The position numbers and the translations under genes were made by a program. A stretch of 64,000 bases of DNA, taken from the NCBI RefSeq assembly GCF_900094795.1, contig NZ_FMBC01000026.1:1-64000 (forward strand). The letters run 5' to 3'. This document shows, in pieces, positions 47,297 to 57,736 of the stretch. This DNA comes from Kosakonia oryziphila. Its GTDB lineage: Bacteria > Pseudomonadota > Gammaproteobacteria > Enterobacterales > Enterobacteriaceae. How positions within the stretch are numbered: the stretch's first letter is position 1; each line of letters begins with the position of its first letter. The notes beneath the pieces were generated by a model. That model made no database searches. It had not been told where the DNA came from and was given only the letters and a program-made list of their open reading frames with translations.

Positions 47297-47371
47297 TGGT
47301 GTCCCCTGCAGGAATCGAACCTGCAATTAGCCCTTAGGAGGGGCTCGTTATATCCATTTAACTAAGGGGAC
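47297..47371 (-). tRNA. argW: tRNA-Arg (anticodon CCT), argW
   Basis: A 75-nt gene on the minus strand, GTCCCCTTAG... to ...GGGGACACCA, with CCA encoded at 47297-47299, anticodon CCT inside CCCCTCCTAAGGGC, and T arm GCAGGTTCGATTCCTGC. It is nearly identical to E. coli argW and has the same neighbour (yfdC). In E. coli the CPS-53 prophage is integrated at this gene. Here phage debris abuts its 3' end. Confidence 0.95.
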
Positions 47372-47382
47372 AAGGCGGCAGG

Positions 47383-47411
47383 AGTATAACGTCATTTACC
47401 TGCTGCGTTAA
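47383..47411 (-). promoter_or_regulatory. argW promoter
   Basis: On the minus strand TTAACG (47411-47406) and TATACT (47388-47383) are spaced by 17 bp, followed by the GC-rich discriminator CCTGCCGCC directly before the tRNA. Confidence 0.65.
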
Positions 47412-47439
47412 GCATGTTTGCCGCCAAGTGGTTAAACAG

Positions 47440-48372
47440 TCACCGTTTATGCTTTTTTTCTGCACCTTCGTCTGAGTTTATCTCTGCTTCTGCCCTGGTT
47501 TTTTCTTCGGCCTTGCGTTTGTTGATCATGTCGTTACGGATTTGCGCATGGCTGAGCAGGGCGAAAATAAAAGTACCGCCGCAGATATTCCCGGCGAGCG
47601 TTGGCAGGGCAAATGGCCAAATAAATTCGCTCCAGTGCACGTTGCCGTTAAATACCAGATAAAAAATCTCTACCGCGCCGACCACAATATGAGTGGTATC
47701 TGCCAGCGCAATCAGCCAGGTCATCAACACAATCACCACAATTTTCGCGGAGCCCGCAGCCGGAAACATCCACACCATTGTTGCAATGATCCAGCCGGAA
47801 AGAATTGCATTAGAAAACATTTCCAGCGGCGTATTTTTCATCACATCCATCCCGATTTTGACAAAAGCATCACGAGTCTCTTCGTCAAAGACCGGCATAT
47901 ATTCAAACGCCCAGGCAGCAACAGCAGTACCGAGCAGATTTCCCAGTAGCACCACGCCCCATAACCGCGTCATCAGGGCAAAATTTCCCCAGCCCGGGTT
48001 TTGCATTACCGGCAGCACGGCCGTCACGGTGTTTTCGGTAAAGAGTTGCTGGCGTGCCATGATGACAATAATAAAACCGAAGGTGTAACCCAGATTCTCC
48101 AGTAGAAAACCGCCCGGAACGCCTTCCAGTTGCACATGAAAAATCCCTTTTGCCAGCAATGATGATCCCATCGATAGCCCGGCGGCAATGGCCGACCAGA
48201 ATAGCGCCATTGCGTCTCGTTCCAGCTCTTTTTCGCCATCCTGGCGAATATGTTCATGAATAGCCATGGCCCGGGAGGGGAGGCGATCCTCATCAAGTTC
48301 GATTTTTTCGCCGCGCTTTTTTTCGTCGCTCTTGACCTCGATCTCATCGCTGTGCTTATCGATTTTCTCCAT
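47440..48372 (-). CDS. yfdC: YfdC, formate/nitrite transporter family inner membrane protein (310 aa)
   Basis: A match to E. coli YfdC over its full 310 residues. The first 75 are charged and cytoplasmic (KIDKHSDEIEVKSDEKK, then LDEDRLPSRAMAIHEHIRQDG), and then come six FNT-type helices with the pore loops (WSAIAAGLSMGSSLLAKG, NLLGTAVAAW, DTTHIVVGAVE, GNICGGTFIFALLSHAQ). The transported ion is not established for YfdC. ATG 48372 gives the E. coli N-terminus and length; the open frame continues to 48432. Confidence 0.92.
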   Translation of the reverse strand: MEKIDKHSDEIEVKSDEKKRGEKIELDEDRLPSRAMAIHEHIRQDGEKELERDAMALFWSAIAAGLSMGSSLLAKGIFHVQLEGVPGGFLLENLGYTFGFIIVIMARQQLFTENTVTAVLPVMQNPGWGNFALMTRLWGVVLLGNLLGTAVAAWAFEYMPVFDEETRDAFVKIGMDVMKNTPLEMFSNAILSGWIIATMVWMFPAAGSAKIVVIVLMTWLIALADTTHIVVGAVEIFYLVFNGNVHWSEFIWPFALPTLAGNICGGTFIFALLSHAQIRNDMINKRKAEEKTRAEAEINSDEGAEKKHKR

Positions 48373-48677
48373 ACTTACCCCGCTTTTGCTGCATTGATGT
48401 CTAAAGCGTAGCGGTTTTACACTGCTTGCCACGGCGGCATCGTCTTAAAGTGCCGGGAAAAGCAACAATGGCAATACGGTATAAGCAAAGTTTGTATAGA
48501 ATTGTTAGTAAGTCGTATAGATAATGTCGGCTATGCTGGTTTGAGTCTCGCTCACTGCGTGGACATCATAAGATGCGCTGATACAATGCGTTGCATAACT
48601 TCGACGCAAACCCGGCGTCGCGTTCGCGTTATTATAGATGGCCTTCAGCACGGGTCATTTTCTTCAGGGAGACACCT

Positions 48678-49430
48678 ATGAAATACCGCCTGTCGGCGCT
48701 TGCGTTGGCAACCACTGTACTGGTCGGCTGCGCCAGTTCTCAGCAGACGCAGGGACGTTCGGACCCGCTGGAAGGGTTCAACCGGACTATGTATAACTTC
48801 AACTTCAATGTGCTGGATCCATACGTTGTTCGCCCTGTGGCGGTAGTATGGCGTGATTATGTGCCGCAACCTGCGCGCAATGGTCTGAGCAACTTCACCA
48901 GCAACCTTGAAGAGCCTGCGCAGATGGTAAACTACTTCCTGCAGGGCGATCCCTATCAGGGCATGGTGCATTTTACTCGTTTCTTCCTGAACACTTTGCT
49001 GGGTATGGGCGGCTTTATGGACGTCGCCGGTATGGCGAACACCAAGTTGCAGCGTGAAGATCCGCACCGTTTTGGCAGTACGCTGGGACACTACGGGGTT
49101 GGTTACGGCCCGTATATGCAGTTGCCGGTATATGGCAGCTTCACTCTGCGCGAAGATGGTGGCGGTATGGTGGATACGCTCTATCCGGTGCTCTCGTGGC
49201 TGACATGGCCGCTTACGGTAGGTAAATGGGCCATTGAAGGTGTCGAAACCCGTGCGCAACTGCTTGATTCCGACGGCTTGCTGCGCCAGTCTTCCGATCC
49301 TTATATCCTCGTGCGGGAAGCTTATTTCCAGCGTAATGATTTTATCGCCAATGGCGGCAAGCTGAAGCCGCAGGAAAATCCGAACGCGAAGGCAATTCAG
49401 GGCGATTTAAAAGAGATCGATTCGGAATAA
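48678..49430 (+). CDS. mlaA: MlaA (VacJ), outer-membrane lipoprotein of phospholipid transport (250 aa)
   Basis: A lipoprotein with the lipobox LVGC (Cys18), then the MlaA fold (DPLEGFNRTMYNFNFNVLDPYVVRPVA, GGFMDVAGMANTK, FGSTLGHYGVGYGPYMQLPVYG). It sits in the outer membrane with OmpC/F and removes phospholipids from the outer leaflet, passing them to MlaC. It is near-identical to E. coli MlaA. GGGA-GACACC precedes ATG 48678. A shared terminator separates it from the convergent fadL. Confidence 0.95.
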   Translation: MKYRLSALALATTVLVGCASSQQTQGRSDPLEGFNRTMYNFNFNVLDPYVVRPVAVVWRDYVPQPARNGLSNFTSNLEEPAQMVNYFLQGDPYQGMVHFTRFFLNTLLGMGGFMDVAGMANTKLQREDPHRFGSTLGHYGVGYGPYMQLPVYGSFTLREDGGGMVDTLYPVLSWLTWPLTVGKWAIEGVETRAQLLDSDGLLRQSSDPYILVREAYFQRNDFIANGGKLKPQENPNAKAIQGDLKEIDSE

Positions 49431-49448
49431 AACCGGTCGCAACAAGTA

Positions 49449-49475
49449 AAAAAGGTGAGCCAGGCTCACCTTTTT
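49449..49475. terminator. Bidirectional terminator between mlaA and fadL
   Basis: AAAAAGGTGAGCC (49449-49461) pairs with GGCTCACCTTTTT (49463-49475) in a near-perfect palindrome with A and T tails for both directions. Confidence 0.88.
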
Positions 49476-49490
49476 CTTATCTACGCGTTA

Positions 49491-50852
49491 TCAGAAGGCG
49501 TAGTTGAAGTTAGCGCCGTAGAGGAATGCGCGGCCTTCAGACTGGAACGTATATGGGCCTTCGGTGAACTTCACTTTCTGTCCATGCATATAAGAGACGC
49601 CAACATCAACGGACGCGTCCTTATTAAAGGCGTAGGTCGCACCGGTACTCAGCCACAGACGATCCTGGTCAGGAATAGAGATCGTGCGTTTTTTATCCGG
49701 AACCGGGCTGTCATCAAAGGCGATACCGGCGCGGAAGGTCCAGTTATCATTCATATAATAAGTGGTACCCAGCGCGATGCGATATGCATCTTTAAAGCTT
49801 TCATCTTTGTAGAACAACGTTTGACCATTATCACCGGTGGCTTTCAGCTCCTGGAACTGGCTCCAGCTGGTATAAGTCAGACTGTAGTGAATTGCCCACT
49901 GCGGATCGACGCGGTTATAACCCGAAACTTCCCACATCTCTGGCAGATGGAGCGACAGCGAACCATTGGTAGTTGAGCCGCCAGTACCAGTCGGCAAGCC
50001 AAGACCCAGTGCTGCGTTAATCGGATTAAGCGTTGTCGGCAGGTTGCTCTTATAATTGCCATCGAAGTCGACTTTCACTTCGGAGCGGTAAGTGAATGAA
50101 TAACGGTTGTTTTTATCCAGCTCGTAAAGAATTCCGGCGTTCCAGCCAAAACCCCATTCATCGCCTTTCAGATACGCGATTTGCGTATCACGGCTGATAC
50201 CGCCCGCTTGTGCACCAATAGCGGCAGCCTGCTGGGCACTAAGCTGGCCGGATCGCACCATGCCTGGCAGGCTGGCGCCGATTATTTGCGGCAGATCGCC
50301 TGCGTAACGCTCAATCTTCGCACGAGCATAAACGGCATCAAAACCAAGACCGAAGCTCCAGTGGGTGTCCAGACGATACGCGCCGCTAAGGTTCAGGTTC
50401 AGTGTTTCAAGATCGGTTTTACCGCCCATCGATCCGGCTGCGTAGCCATCATTAAACTCCGTTGCCAGCCCGAAGTTGGAGGTCATCGAGGCCCCCCAGC
50501 CGAACTGATCGTTAATTGGCGCGACAAAGTGCAGGTTTGGCACCCACGCGGTCGGTGCAATATTTTTCTGGCTTGCATCATTACCAATCACGGAACGACC
50601 AGTGACATCTACTTTCGGATCAATGAACACCGCACCGCCGGAGAACGTCGGGCGGTCAAACATGGTGATCAATGCAGGGTTGCGGCTAACGTTACCCGCA
50701 TCATCCGCAATTGCACCTTCACCGGAATAAGCGCGGCCAAGACCAGAAGCCGAAAATTCATTGAGTTGAAAGCCTGCGGACCAGGCCTGGGTAGAGACAA
50801 TTGCCACTGCGACTGCCAGAGCAGACTTGGTAAAACGGGTTTTCTGGCTCAT
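49491..50852 (-). CDS. fadL: FadL, outer-membrane long-chain fatty acid transporter (453 aa)
   Basis: It matches E. coli FadL, the 14-stranded barrel with an N-terminal hatch. After the signal peptide (cleaved after QAWS-A), the mature N-terminus [20 protein letters not shown] and the motif [15 protein letters not shown] form the hatch; the C-terminal FNYAF ends with Phe as in BAM substrates. It imports long-chain fatty acids. GAGG lies 8 bp before ATG 50852. An ATG at 50858 and a longer frame to 50891 also exist. The loop around residues 200-230 differs most from E. coli. Two FadR sites lie upstream. Confidence 0.94.
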   Translation of the reverse strand: MSQKTRFTKSALAVAVAIVSTQAWSAGFQLNEFSASGLGRAYSGEGAIADDAGNVSRNPALITMFDRPTFSGGAVFIDPKVDVTGRSVIGNDASQKNIAPTAWVPNLHFVAPINDQFGWGASMTSNFGLATEFNDGYAAGSMGGKTDLETLNLNLSGAYRLDTHWSFGLGFDAVYARAKIERYAGDLPQIIGASLPGMVRSGQLSAQQAAAIGAQAGGISRDTQIAYLKGDEWGFGWNAGILYELDKNNRYSFTYRSEVKVDFDGNYKSNLPTTLNPINAALGLGLPTGTGGSTTNGSLSLHLPEMWEVSGYNRVDPQWAIHYSLTYTSWSQFQELKATGDNGQTLFYKDESFKDAYRIALGTTYYMNDNWTFRAGIAFDDSPVPDKKRTISIPDQDRLWLSTGATYAFNKDASVDVGVSYMHGQKVKFTEGPYTFQSEGRAFLYGANFNYAF

Positions 50853-50947
50853 GACCATAACCTCATTCGAAATCGATTTATTTTTATTCAAACTATGTTA
50901 CGTGTTGTAACAGGAGCGCGAAGTGTAGGGTCTGTGTTACAGCAGAG

Positions 50948-50985
50948 AAATCAGACCAGTGGCGGAAGTATAGGTCTGACCAGAT
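50948..50985. promoter_or_regulatory. Two FadR sites upstream of fadL
   Basis: On the minus strand ATCTGGTCAGACCT (complement at 50972-50985) and ACTGGTCTGATTT (50948-50960) match the FadR core CTGGTCxGAC. Two FadR sites are also known in E. coli fadL. FadR with no acyl-CoA represses the gene. Confidence 0.75.
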
Positions 50986-51229
50986 GGAATGTTGCAAGTT
51001 TGTATATAAGTTTTTTCAATTGTGATCTCTGAAACGGGATCTGCGTGGCAAAATCGCCGGGGGCATTCATCAGTCAATTGGGCGATTTTTGTTTTAGATC
51101 ATTTTTAAGTGTGATTTAGGTCACTTGCCCACTTTCGGAAGATTATCAACTGGAGACACCGTGAGCAGCGGCGTAAAATATGCCCATCGTTTATCTGGCA
51201 CCCTGGGTGCTAATTCAGAGGAATCAATA

Positions 51230-51514
51230 ATGAGCAAATGCAGTGCTGATGAAACCCCGGTTTGCTGCTGTATGGATGTTGGCACCATTATGGACAACTC
51301 CGACTGCACCGCTTCTTACAGTCGCGTATTCACCCACCGCGCTGACGCCGACGAAACGCTGGCCGCGCTGAGCGCAAAAGCCCGCAGCGTGGAATCCGAA
51401 CCTTGCCAAATTACCTCCACCTTCACTGAAGTGGCGGATGGCGTGCGTCTCGATATTGATTTTGTTTTCGCCTGCGAAGCGGAAACCCTGATTTTCCAGC
51501 TTGGTCTGCGTTAA
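51230..51514 (+). CDS. yfcZ: YfcZ, conserved enterobacterial protein of unknown function (94 aa)
   Basis: It is 94 residues long, as in E. coli YfcZ, with the same Cys-rich N-terminus (SKCSADETPVCCCMDVGTIM) and a C-terminus ending FQLGLR. The family (DUF406) has a small alpha-beta fold; its role is unknown, although the run CCC plus two further cysteines suggests metal or redox chemistry. ATG 51230 follows GAGGAATCAATA; the frame extends upstream to 51125 without need. It stands between fadL and fadI but has its own terminator. Confidence 0.92.
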   Translation: MSKCSADETPVCCCMDVGTIMDNSDCTASYSRVFTHRADADETLAALSAKARSVESEPCQITSTFTEVADGVRLDIDFVFACEAETLIFQLGLR

Positions 51515-51526
51515 TTTTCCTGCCAG

Positions 51527-51550
51527 CGCCTCCTTTCACGGAGGCGTTTT
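51527..51550 (+). terminator. Terminator of yfcZ
   Basis: CGCCTCC-TTTCAC-GGAGGCG is a perfect 7-bp stem followed by TTTT. Confidence 0.85.
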
Positions 51551-51628
51551 GCTAAGTATCTCTGTGCCTTAGCTCGCATTTTTCTCTCGCTCCCATTGGC
51601 TATATGTAAAAAATTGGTTAAGACTGTT

Positions 51629-51645
51629 ATCAGGTCAGACCACTT
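51629..51645. promoter_or_regulatory. FadR site upstream of fadI
   Basis: ATCAGGTCAGACCACTT (minus strand AAGTGGTCTGACCTGAT) matches 12 of 17 positions of the FadR consensus and lies 30 bp before the fadI start, within the likely promoter. Confidence 0.72.
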
Positions 51646-51674
51646 TAAATACACGCTGTTAACAGGGGAGTGTT

Positions 51675-52982
51675 ATGAAGGCATTACCGCTTGTCACCCG
51701 CCAGGGCGACCGCATTGCCATTGTCAGTGGGTTACGGACCCCGTTTACCCGCCAGGCCACTGCGTTTCACGGCATTCCGGCGATTGATCTCGGCAAAATG
51801 GTGGTGGGAGAGATGCTGGCGCGCAGCGAAATTCCCCCCGAGGTGATTGAACAACTGGTGTTTGGCCAGGTTGTGCAGATGCCGGAAGCGCCTAATATCG
51901 CGCGCGAAATCGTACTTGGTGCTGGCATGAGCGTCCATACCGATGCCTACAGCGTCAGTCGTGCCTGCGCAACCAGTTTCCAGGCCGTGGCCAACGTCGC
52001 AGAAAGTTTGCTGGCGGGAACTATTCGCGCTGGTATTGCTGGCGGGGCGGATTCCTCCTCTGTTTTACCGATTGGCGTCAGCAAAAAGCTGGCGCGTGCG
52101 CTGGTGGATGCCAACAAAGCGCGCACGATGGGACAAAAACTGAAACTTTTCTCCCGCTTGCGCTTGCGCGACTTGTTGCCGGTTCCTCCCGCCGTTGCGG
52201 AGTATTCCACTGGGTTGAGAATGGGTGATACGGCCGAGCAGATGGCGAAAACATACGGCGTCAGCCGTGAACAGCAGGATGCGCTGGCCCACCGCTCACA
52301 TCAGTTAGCCGCGCAGGCCTGGGCAGAAGGTAAACTGCGTGATGAAGTAATGATCGCCTATGTGCCGCCGTTTCGCGATCCCGTTGAACAGGATAACAAC
52401 GTTCGTCATAACTCCAGTCTGGCCGATTACGCGAAACTGCGTCCCGCCTTCGATCGCCATCATGGCACGGTGACGGCGGCGAACAGTACGCCGCTGACCG
52501 ACGGTGCTGCGGCTGTAATTTTAATGACTGAATCCCGTGCCCGGGAACTGGGATTATTGCCGCTGGGTTATTTGCGTAGCTATGCTTTCACCGCCATTGA
52601 TGTGCAACGGGATATGCTGCTTGGCCCAGCCTGGGCAACACCGCTGGCGCTGGAAAGGGCCGGGCTGACGATGGCAGATTTGACACTTCTCGATATGCAC
52701 GAAGCCTTTGCCGCGCAAACCTTAAGCAACCTGAAATTGATGGCCAGCGAGCGTTTTGCCCGTGAGGTACTTGGGCGCTCGCAGGCGACCGGCGAGGTGG
52801 ATGACAGCAAGTTTAACGTGCTGGGTGGCTCCATCGCTTACGGTCATCCGTTTGCTGCCACTGGCGCGCGCATGATCACCCAAACGTTACATGAACTGCG
52901 CCGCCGGGGCGGAGGCTTTGGTCTGGTCACAGCCTGCGCTGCGGGCGGTCTGGGCGCAGCAATGGTTCTGGAGGCTGAATAA
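51675..52982 (+). CDS. fadI: FadI, 3-ketoacyl-CoA thiolase, anaerobic beta-oxidation (435 aa)
   Basis: A thiolase with the nucleophilic Cys98 ([13 protein letters not shown]), the catalytic [10 protein letters not shown] histidine and the C-terminal [12 protein letters not shown] cysteine. It aligns with E. coli FadI (436 aa). It cleaves 3-ketoacyl-CoA to acetyl-CoA as part of the FadI/FadJ multienzyme complex used especially without oxygen. It overlaps fadJ by one base (TAATG). FadR controls it through the site 30 bp upstream. Confidence 0.95.
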   Translation: MKALPLVTRQGDRIAIVSGLRTPFTRQATAFHGIPAIDLGKMVVGEMLARSEIPPEVIEQLVFGQVVQMPEAPNIAREIVLGAGMSVHTDAYSVSRACATSFQAVANVAESLLAGTIRAGIAGGADSSSVLPIGVSKKLARALVDANKARTMGQKLKLFSRLRLRDLLPVPPAVAEYSTGLRMGDTAEQMAKTYGVSREQQDALAHRSHQLAAQAWAEGKLRDEVMIAYVPPFRDPVEQDNNVRHNSSLADYAKLRPAFDRHHGTVTAANSTPLTDGAAAVILMTESRARELGLLPLGYLRSYAFTAIDVQRDMLLGPAWATPLALERAGLTMADLTLLDMHEAFAAQTLSNLKLMASERFAREVLGRSQATGEVDDSKFNVLGGSIAYGHPFAATGARMITQTLHELRRRGGGFGLVTACAAGGLGAAMVLEAE

Positions 52983-55129
52983 TGGCAATGATGTCCGCAT
53001 TCACGCTTAATGTGCGTCCCGACAATATCGCGGTCGTTACCATTGATGTGCCGAATGAAAAAATGAACACCCTGAAAGCGGCGTTTGCAGATGAAGTCCG
53101 CGCCATGTTGAAACAGATCCGCGACAACAAGGCGCTACGTGGTGTGGTGTTTATCTCGGCCAAGGCAGACAACTTCATCGCTGGCGCGGATATCAATATG
53201 ATCGCCCGTTGCCAGACGGCAAAAGAAGCCGAGGATCTGGCTCGTCAAGGGCAACAAGTGATGGCGGAAATCCATGCGTTGTCGATTCCCGTGGTTGCCG
53301 CAATTCATGGCGCTTGCCTGGGCGGTGGACTGGAACTGGCGCTGGCATGTCATCGCCGGATTTGTACTGACGACGGAAAAACGATGTTGGGATTGCCGGA
53401 AGTACAGTTAGGACTGCTTCCCGGTTCCGGCGGGACACAACGATTGCCGCGTTTGATTGGCGTCAGTACGGCGCTGGATATGATCCTCAAAGGAAAACAG
53501 CTTCGTCCGCGCCAGGCATTAAAAGCCGGGCTAGTGGACGATGTCGTACCGCATTCAATTCTACTCGAGGCCGCTGTTGATCTGGCTAAACAGGAGCGAC
53601 CGATTGGCCACCATCTGCCGGTTCGTGAACGGGTTCTGGCCGGGCCGCTGGGTCGCGCGTTGCTGTTCCGTATGGTGAGTAAAAAAACCGAACAAAAAAC
53701 CCAGGGGAATTACCCTGCGACCTCGCGCATTTTATCCGTCATTGAAACCGGGCTGGCACAGGGGCGCAGCAGCGGTTACGACGCGGAAGCACGCGCGTTT
53801 GGCCAACTGGCGATGACGCCGCAGTCACAGGCGTTACGTCACCTGTTTTTCGCCAGTACCAGCGTTAAAAAAGATCCGGGCAGCGAGGCTCAGGTTGGTC
53901 CGTTGAACACCATCGGTGTGCTGGGTGGCGGATTAATGGGCGGTGGGATAGCTTTCGTCACGGCAAGCAAAGCGGGATTGCCGGTTCGCATAAAAGATAT
54001 TAATGCGAAAGGGATCAACCACGCGCTGAAATACAGCTGGGAAGCGCTGGATAAAAAAGTGCGTCGTCGCTACCTGAAAGCGGGCGAGCGTGATAAGCAG
54101 TTGGCGAAAATATCCGGCACGCTGGATTTTAGCGGCTTTGCACAGCGTGATCTGGTCATTGAGGCGGTGTTTGAAGATCTGGATTTGAAACAGAAAATGG
54201 TGGCTGAAGTGGAATCCCATTGTTCTGCTCATACTATTTTTGCCTCCAATACGTCTTCTTTACCGATCGGCGATATTGCAGCCCAGGCCGCGCGACCAGA
54301 GAAGATCATCGGATTACATTTTTTCAGCCCGGTGGAAAAAATGCCGCTAGTGGAAGTGATCCCACACACCGGAACAGATGAGCAGACCATTGCTACTACG
54401 GTAAAACTGGCGAAAAAACTGGGCAAAACGCCGATTGTGGTGGCGGATAAAGCCGGATTTTACGTGAACCGCATTCTTGCTCCCTACATTAATGAAGCCA
54501 TCCGGTTGCTGAGTGAAGGCGAGCGCATTGAGGGTATTGATCGCGCGCTGGTGAAATTTGGCTTCCCGGTCGGGCCGATCCAGTTACTGGATGAAGTGGG
54601 TATCGATACCGGTACCAAAATTATCCCGGTGCTGGAAAAGGCTTATGGTGAAAGGTTTTGCGCACCTGCAAGTGTTGTGAGCGCAATTCTGAATGACGAT
54701 CGCAAAGGACGAAAAAATGGTCGTGGTTTCTATCTTTACCCTGCTAAAGAGCGTAAAAGCAAAAAGCTGCCCGATCCAGCGATCTACCCCCTGATTGGCG
54801 CTTCCGGCAGCGGGAAGCTATCGGCGGAGCAGATGGCCGAACGCTGTGTGCTACTGATGCTGAACGAGGCGGTGCGTTGCTTTGATGAGCATGTGATTCG
54901 CAGCGCGCGAGACGGCGATATTGGTGCCGTATTTGGCATCGGTTTTCCGCCGTTTTTAGGCGGGCCGTTCCACTATATAGCGACATCCGGAGCGGGCGAT
55001 ATCGTGGCGAGGATGCAGCAGCTGGAAGCGCAATATGGCGCGCGCTTTGCGCCTTGTGAACCGCTGTTGCGGATGGCGGAGCAGGGGGTAACTTTTTGGT
55101 CGGAAAAAGAAACTGAAGATGTGAATTAG
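52982..55129 (+). CDS. fadJ: FadJ, fatty acid oxidation complex alpha subunit (715 aa)
   Basis: The enoyl-CoA hydratase/isomerase domain (1 to about 190) carries [19 protein letters not shown] and the catalytic glutamate in [17 protein letters not shown]. The 3-hydroxyacyl-CoA dehydrogenase domains (about 310-700) show the NAD loop [14 protein letters not shown] and [14 protein letters not shown] with the catalytic His, then the C-terminal dimerisation repeats. Length and sequence follow E. coli FadJ (714 aa). It works with FadI in beta-oxidation. A palindromic intergenic repeat follows the stop. Confidence 0.95.
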   Translation: MAMMSAFTLNVRPDNIAVVTIDVPNEKMNTLKAAFADEVRAMLKQIRDNKALRGVVFISAKADNFIAGADINMIARCQTAKEAEDLARQGQQVMAEIHALSIPVVAAIHGACLGGGLELALACHRRICTDDGKTMLGLPEVQLGLLPGSGGTQRLPRLIGVSTALDMILKGKQLRPRQALKAGLVDDVVPHSILLEAAVDLAKQERPIGHHLPVRERVLAGPLGRALLFRMVSKKTEQKTQGNYPATSRILSVIETGLAQGRSSGYDAEARAFGQLAMTPQSQALRHLFFASTSVKKDPGSEAQVGPLNTIGVLGGGLMGGGIAFVTASKAGLPVRIKDINAKGINHALKYSWEALDKKVRRRYLKAGERDKQLAKISGTLDFSGFAQRDLVIEAVFEDLDLKQKMVAEVESHCSAHTIFASNTSSLPIGDIAAQAARPEKIIGLHFFSPVEKMPLVEVIPHTGTDEQTIATTVKLAKKLGKTPIVVADKAGFYVNRILAPYINEAIRLLSEGERIEGIDRALVKFGFPVGPIQLLDEVGIDTGTKIIPVLEKAYGERFCAPASVVSAILNDDRKGRKNGRGFYLYPAKERKSKKLPDPAIYPLIGASGSGKLSAEQMAERCVLLMLNEAVRCFDEHVIRSARDGDIGAVFGIGFPPFLGGPFHYIATSGAGDIVARMQQLEAQYGARFAPCEPLLRMAEQGVTFWSEKETEDVN

Positions 55130-55300
55130 AGCCTATCCCAGTAGGCGTAATTAATTGTTGCCGATGGTTTGGACATGGACAGCGCGGAAAAACCGGAGCG
55201 TACACGTAGTACGTGAGGGTTTTGAGCACTGCCCAGAGCCAAACCAGCAAATAAAAAAGCCAATGCACAGGCAACTTGAAGTATGACGGGTATAAAAATT
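55130..55300. repeat. Palindromic intergenic repeat (ERIC/MITE-like) after fadJ
   Basis: An imperfect palindrome centred at about 55205: TTTGG-ACATGGACAGCGC, then GGAGCGTAC-ACGTA-GTACGTGAGG, then GCACTGCCC-AGAGCCAAA. The centre (GCGTAC/GTACGT) and outer arms (TTTGG/CCAAA) pair, with A- and T-rich intervals also pairing. It ends with CAACTTGAAGTATGACGGGTATA-type sequence that I associate with dispersed enterobacterial repeats. No gene is present in 55130-55497; the last part holds the sixA promoter. The assignment to a named family is uncertain. Confidence 0.6.
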
Positions 55301-55497
55301 TAATTTTGTTATTCCTCATGACGTTCGCGGTTATTTTGTAAACAGTGATTGACTATGCTTACACCATTGAGGTAAAAGACAGCGTTTCATTCATGGAATG
55401 GATCAGGCACAATGCCCGGCCATTGATACTTTCCGTCGTCGCGAAATGATTTCGCAGTGAAAGTGTTGATGATTCTGGTTAACAAAAGCGGTGCAAT

Positions 55498-55983
55498 ATG
55501 CAAGTTTTTATCATGCGTCACGGCGACGCTGCCCTCGATGCAGCTAGCGACTCGGTTCGTCCCTTAACCCCTTGTGGCTGTGACGAATCCCGTCAAATGG
55601 CAACATGGTTGAAAGGCCAAAAAGTGGATATTGAACGTGTTCTGATCAGCCCTTTTTTACGTGCTGAACAGACGCTGGAAAAGGTAGGTGAATGTATGAA
55701 CCTGCCTGACAACGTGGATGTCCTGCCGGAACTGACGCCTTGCGGCGATATCGGCCTTGTCAGTGCTTATTTACAGGCGCTGGCAAATGAAGGAACCACC
55801 TCTGTGCTGGTGATCTCTCACTTGCCGTTGGTCGGCTACCTGGTGTCCGAGCTTTGTCCGGGTGAAGCACCGCCGATGTTTACCACTTCCGCCATTGCCT
55901 GCGTTACGCTGGACGAAGACGGTAAAGGGGTTTTTGACTGGCAAATGAGTCCCTGCAACCTGAAGATGCGAAAAGCCATCTGA
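55498..55983 (+). CDS. sixA: SixA, phosphohistidine phosphatase (161 aa)
   Basis: A phosphoglycerate-mutase-fold enzyme with the RHG signature (FIMRHGDAALDA) and the second active-site histidine in VISHLPLVGYL. It matches E. coli SixA in length. It removes phosphate from a histidine of the nitrogen PTS protein NPr and was first described for ArcB. It has its own upstream region and terminator. Confidence 0.95.
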   Translation: MQVFIMRHGDAALDAASDSVRPLTPCGCDESRQMATWLKGQKVDIERVLISPFLRAEQTLEKVGECMNLPDNVDVLPELTPCGDIGLVSAYLQALANEGTTSVLVISHLPLVGYLVSELCPGEAPPMFTTSAIACVTLDEDGKGVFDWQMSPCNLKMRKAI

Positions 55984-56005
55984 ATTAGCCGAACGCTGGA
56001 AAACG

Positions 56006-56028
56006 AAGAGCCGCTTTATGCGGCTCTT
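56006..56028. terminator. Terminator between sixA and smrB
   Basis: AAGAGCCGC-TTTAT-GCGGCTCTT is a perfect 9-bp stem-loop between the convergent genes; the T-run is weak. Confidence 0.7.
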
Positions 56029-56041
56029 GGCGTTTCTGGCA

Positions 56042-56593
56042 TCAGGGCAGTTCCGGCGGCTGCCACTCTTCTACTTCTATCAGCACCAGAACTGCGGCGT
56101 CGCCGCCATACTCTTTCGGCGCCTGGTGAAACGCCATCACATGCGGGTGCTGCGCCAGCCACAGTGGTGTCTGTTGCTTCAGAATGTGTTTACCGTGGCC
56201 ATGCATCACGCAGGCGCAGAACACATGTTCTCGGCGACAGGCGGCGATTAGCGCGCCCAGCTCTTGCTTCGCCTGCTGCTGTGTTAAACCGTGCAGATCG
56301 AGAAACAACTCTGGCGAGTAGTCGCCCCGGCGGAGCTTTTTCAGTTCAAAATGGCTGACATCTTCGCGCACATATTTGACCGGACCTTCGGTATTGAGCA
56401 GCGGCTGAAACTCGTCGGAAAAGTAGTGGCTGTTATCGGCCTGTTCCTGTAATAACCGTTTCACCGGAACTTCGCTGATTTTTTTCCGCGCCGGGCGATG
56501 TACCACAGTATCCTGCTTAAGGCGGCGTGTACCGGTCATCAATTGCCGGAACAACGCCTGTTCCTCCTCGCTAAGTGATGGTTTCTTTTTCAT
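56042..56593 (-). CDS. smrB: SmrB (YfcN), ribosome-rescue endonuclease (183 aa)
   Basis: An N-terminal helical extension with basic residues ([18 protein letters not shown]) and a C-terminal Smr domain with the [11 protein letters not shown] motif and the HGHGKHILK motif of the nuclease site. E. coli SmrB is recruited to collided ribosomes and cleaves the mRNA between them. It is divergent from prmB with about 165 bp between. Confidence 0.94.
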   Translation of the reverse strand: MKKKPSLSEEEQALFRQLMTGTRRLKQDTVVHRPARKKISEVPVKRLLQEQADNSHYFSDEFQPLLNTEGPVKYVREDVSHFELKKLRRGDYSPELFLDLHGLTQQQAKQELGALIAACRREHVFCACVMHGHGKHILKQQTPLWLAQHPHVMAFHQAPKEYGGDAAVLVLIEVEEWQPPELP

Positions 56594-56758
56594 TTGTGCA
56601 TCTCATCTTTTCTTTTCTTCAGTGTACCTGACTCACTGTGGCCCCGGTGAAGCAAAATGCATTTTTCCCTCTGGCGGGTGCGTGAGGTGCTGATTTATCG
56701 CCGTCTTCATGGCAAACTAGCCGCCGAATTTAATGCGAGCATGCGCCTGGGGGATACT

Positions 56759-57691
56759 ATGGATAAAATTTTTGTCGATGAAGCAGTGAATGAGCTGCAT
56801 ACCATTCAGGACATGCTGCGTTGGGCGGTCAGCCGCTTCAGCGCTGCGAATATCTGGTACGGTCACGGCACGGATAACCCGTGGGACGAAGCGGTGCAAC
56901 TGGTGCTGCCGACGCTCTATCTGCCGCTCGACATCCCGGAAGATATGCGCACCGCACGCCTGACTTCCAGCGAGCGTCACCGCATTGTTGAGCGCGTGAT
57001 CCGTCGCGTTAACGAGCGTATTCCGGTTGCTTACCTGACCAACAAAGCGTGGTTTTGCGGCCACGAATTTTATGTTGATGAGCGTGTGCTGGTGCCGCGT
57101 TCCCCGATCGGCGAGCTTATCAACAACCGCTTTGCCGGGCTGATTGATCAACAGCCGCAGCATATTCTGGATATGTGTACCGGCAGCGGCTGTATTGCTA
57201 TTGCGACGGCGTACGCCTTCCCGGAAGCGGAAGTGGATGCGGTAGATATTTCTGTGGATGCGCTGGCGGTAGCTGAGCGCAATATTGAAGAGCACGGCCT
57301 GATTCACCACGTTACGCCGATCCGTTCCGATCTGTTCCGCGATCTGCCGAAAGTGCAGTACGATCTGATTGTCACCAACCCACCGTATGTCGATGAAGAA
57401 GATATGTCTGATCTGCCGTCGGAATACCGTCACGAGCCGGTACTGGGCCTGGCTTCAGGCAGCGATGGACTGAAACTGACGCGTCGCATTCTGGCCTGTG
57501 CTGCGGATTACCTTGCTGACCACGGCATCCTGATTTGTGAAGTCGGCAACAGCATGGTACATCTGATGGAACTATATCCGGACGTCCCGTTCACCTGGCT
57601 GGAGTTTGATAACGGCGGGGACGGTGTCTTTATGCTGACCAAAGCGCAGCTTATTGCTGCACGCGAACACTTCAGCATCTATAAAGATTAA
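56759..57691 (+). CDS. prmB: PrmB, N5-glutamine methyltransferase of ribosomal protein L3 (310 aa)
   Basis: A SAM-dependent methyltransferase with the GxGxG-type loop [14 protein letters not shown] and the catalytic NPPY motif ([13 protein letters not shown]) of the PrmB/PrmC/HemK group. It methylates Gln150 of L3. ATG 56759 gives the E. coli N-terminus [13 protein letters not shown] and the same 310-residue length; the frame is open upstream to 56657. It leads a run of six genes on the same strand, with aroC 45 bp later. Confidence 0.95.
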   Translation: MDKIFVDEAVNELHTIQDMLRWAVSRFSAANIWYGHGTDNPWDEAVQLVLPTLYLPLDIPEDMRTARLTSSERHRIVERVIRRVNERIPVAYLTNKAWFCGHEFYVDERVLVPRSPIGELINNRFAGLIDQQPQHILDMCTGSGCIAIATAYAFPEAEVDAVDISVDALAVAERNIEEHGLIHHVTPIRSDLFRDLPKVQYDLIVTNPPYVDEEDMSDLPSEYRHEPVLGLASGSDGLKLTRRILACAADYLADHGILICEVGNSMVHLMELYPDVPFTWLEFDNGGDGVFMLTKAQLIAAREHFSIYKD

Positions 57692-57736
57692 AACGACAAA
57701 ACGACGCTCAACACCAACAACGACAACGGAGCCGTG

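Noticed and set aside
50181..51032. A 283-codon frame antisense to fadL
   Set aside because: Composition and lack of any recognisable domain mark it as a shadow of fadL.
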